6,441 nt of DNA, from contig VGMK01000123.1 in NCBI GenBank assembly GCA_016866375.1, forward strand, positions 1-6,441, in the 5' to 3' direction. The DNA is from Bacteroidota bacterium. GTDB lineage: Bacteria; Bacteroidota; Bacteroidia; Flavobacteriales_D; Crocinitomicaceae. Each line of letters begins with the position of its first letter. Positions within the stretch are counted from its first letter, which is position 1. Position numbers and translations under genes: made by a program. Of this stretch, positions 6,068-6,441 are shown piece by piece. A model generated the notes under the pieces. The model was not told where the DNA came from, searched no databases, and saw only the letters and a program-made list of their open reading frames with translations.

Positions 6068-6441
6068 CTAAAAATTAGTCTTTACGACCCTGTGCAGCGT
6101 GGATCTGTTCTCAGAATCGCAAATTTTCAATACATAAATACCCTCCGAAAAAAATGTTAAATCAAGTTGAAATGCTTGCGTGTTTATGGCTTTTTTTAAT
6201 AGTAATTTTCCATTTAAATCTACAAGTTCCACAGTTTGGATTTTGGATTTCTGAGCATTAATAGTGATAAGGTCCTTTGTTGGGTTGGGATAAATAATTA
6301 AGGTCTGTATATTCAGATCATTCAACCCTTGGACTTCCATTTCAATACATTGTGAGGTGTCAGAACCACAATTATTTGTGGCTATAGAAGCAAACATACC
6401 CGTGTAGGTTGGTAGGTACGTTGTTCCTGTTTCGCCAGGAA
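6068..6441 (-). CDS. C-terminal end of a second T9SS-secreted protein, 5' part outside the window
   Basis: The frame stays open from the TAG stop (6070-6068) to the right edge, so about 124 codons are visible and the methionine at 6397-6395 is internal. The visible N-terminal part (TGMFASIATNNCGSDTSQC, just before the sorting domain) resembles the last strands of an Ig/PKD-like domain, with two cysteines that could form a disulfide. A short linker leads to a T9SS type A sorting domain: LIIYPNPTKD, the VELVDLNGKLL turn, FFSEGIYVLKI, and a tail ending in RVVKTNF. By family knowledge this domain sends the protein across the outer membrane. It differs in sequence from the sorting domain at the left edge, so the two are not a recent duplication. 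The catalytic or adhesive part lies outside the window and cannot be named. Confidence 0.92.
   Translation of the reverse strand, partial: PGETGTTYLPTYTGMFASIATNNCGSDTSQCIEMEVQGLNDLNIQTLIIYPNPTKDLITINAQKSKIQTVELVDLNGKLLLKKAINTQAFQLDLTFFSEGIYVLKICDSENRSTLHRVVKTNF

Noticed and set aside
6395..6397. ATG as the start of the right T9SS gene
   Set aside because: The frame remains open upstream to the window edge and encodes further Ig-like sequence (GETGTTYLPTYT), so this methionine is internal.

Overview
The window looks like chromosomal DNA from a member of the Bacteroidota, most likely Flavobacteriia or a close relative. Four things point there. Both window edges carry C-terminal type IX secretion (T9SS) type A sorting domains, which are confined to this phylum and its relatives. 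Start codons lack Shine-Dalgarno sequences. Three separate start regions carry an exact copy of the Bacteroidota -7 promoter element TAnnTTTG. The DNA is AT-rich, and the large exported protein has a signal peptide ending in FG-Q. The species cannot be named from this sequence.

Layout from left to right. (1) The 3' end of a secreted T9SS cargo gene (+, to 245), followed by a GAAA-capped terminator. (2) A complete OmpR/PhoB-type response regulator (+, 302-991) with no sensor kinase beside it inside the window. (3) A 279-bp spacer with two rho-independent terminators; between them lie only a doubtful 22-codon ORF and space for a small RNA. (4) A pirin-family cupin (+, 1271-2389) with an N-terminal twin-arginine-like signal and all four metal ligands, read from its own promoter. 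(5) A convergent 1085-residue exported BNR/Asp-box repeat protein (sortilin/VPS10-like beta-propeller family; -, 2386-5643) whose stop codon overlaps the pirin stop. (6) A divergent promoter region serving the BNR gene on one side and, on the other, a tRNA-Gly(GCC)-tRNA-Leu(TAA) pair (+, 5787-6000) that ends in a strong terminator. (7) The 3' end of a second T9SS cargo gene (-, 6068 to the right edge).

The genes do not form an obvious pathway. Each protein gene appears to be its own transcription unit, and only the two tRNAs look co-transcribed. A shared theme is the cell envelope: four of the five protein genes encode products predicted to leave the cytoplasm, two by Sec plus T9SS, one by Sec alone and one probably by Tat. 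I see no mobile element, CRISPR array, phage gene or toxin-antitoxin pair, and no convincing new multi-gene system. The points most worth a second look are the Tat-like leader on the pirin, the inverted repeats in its promoter/leader, the transcript space between the two terminators after the response regulator, and the terminator that touches the response-regulator start.
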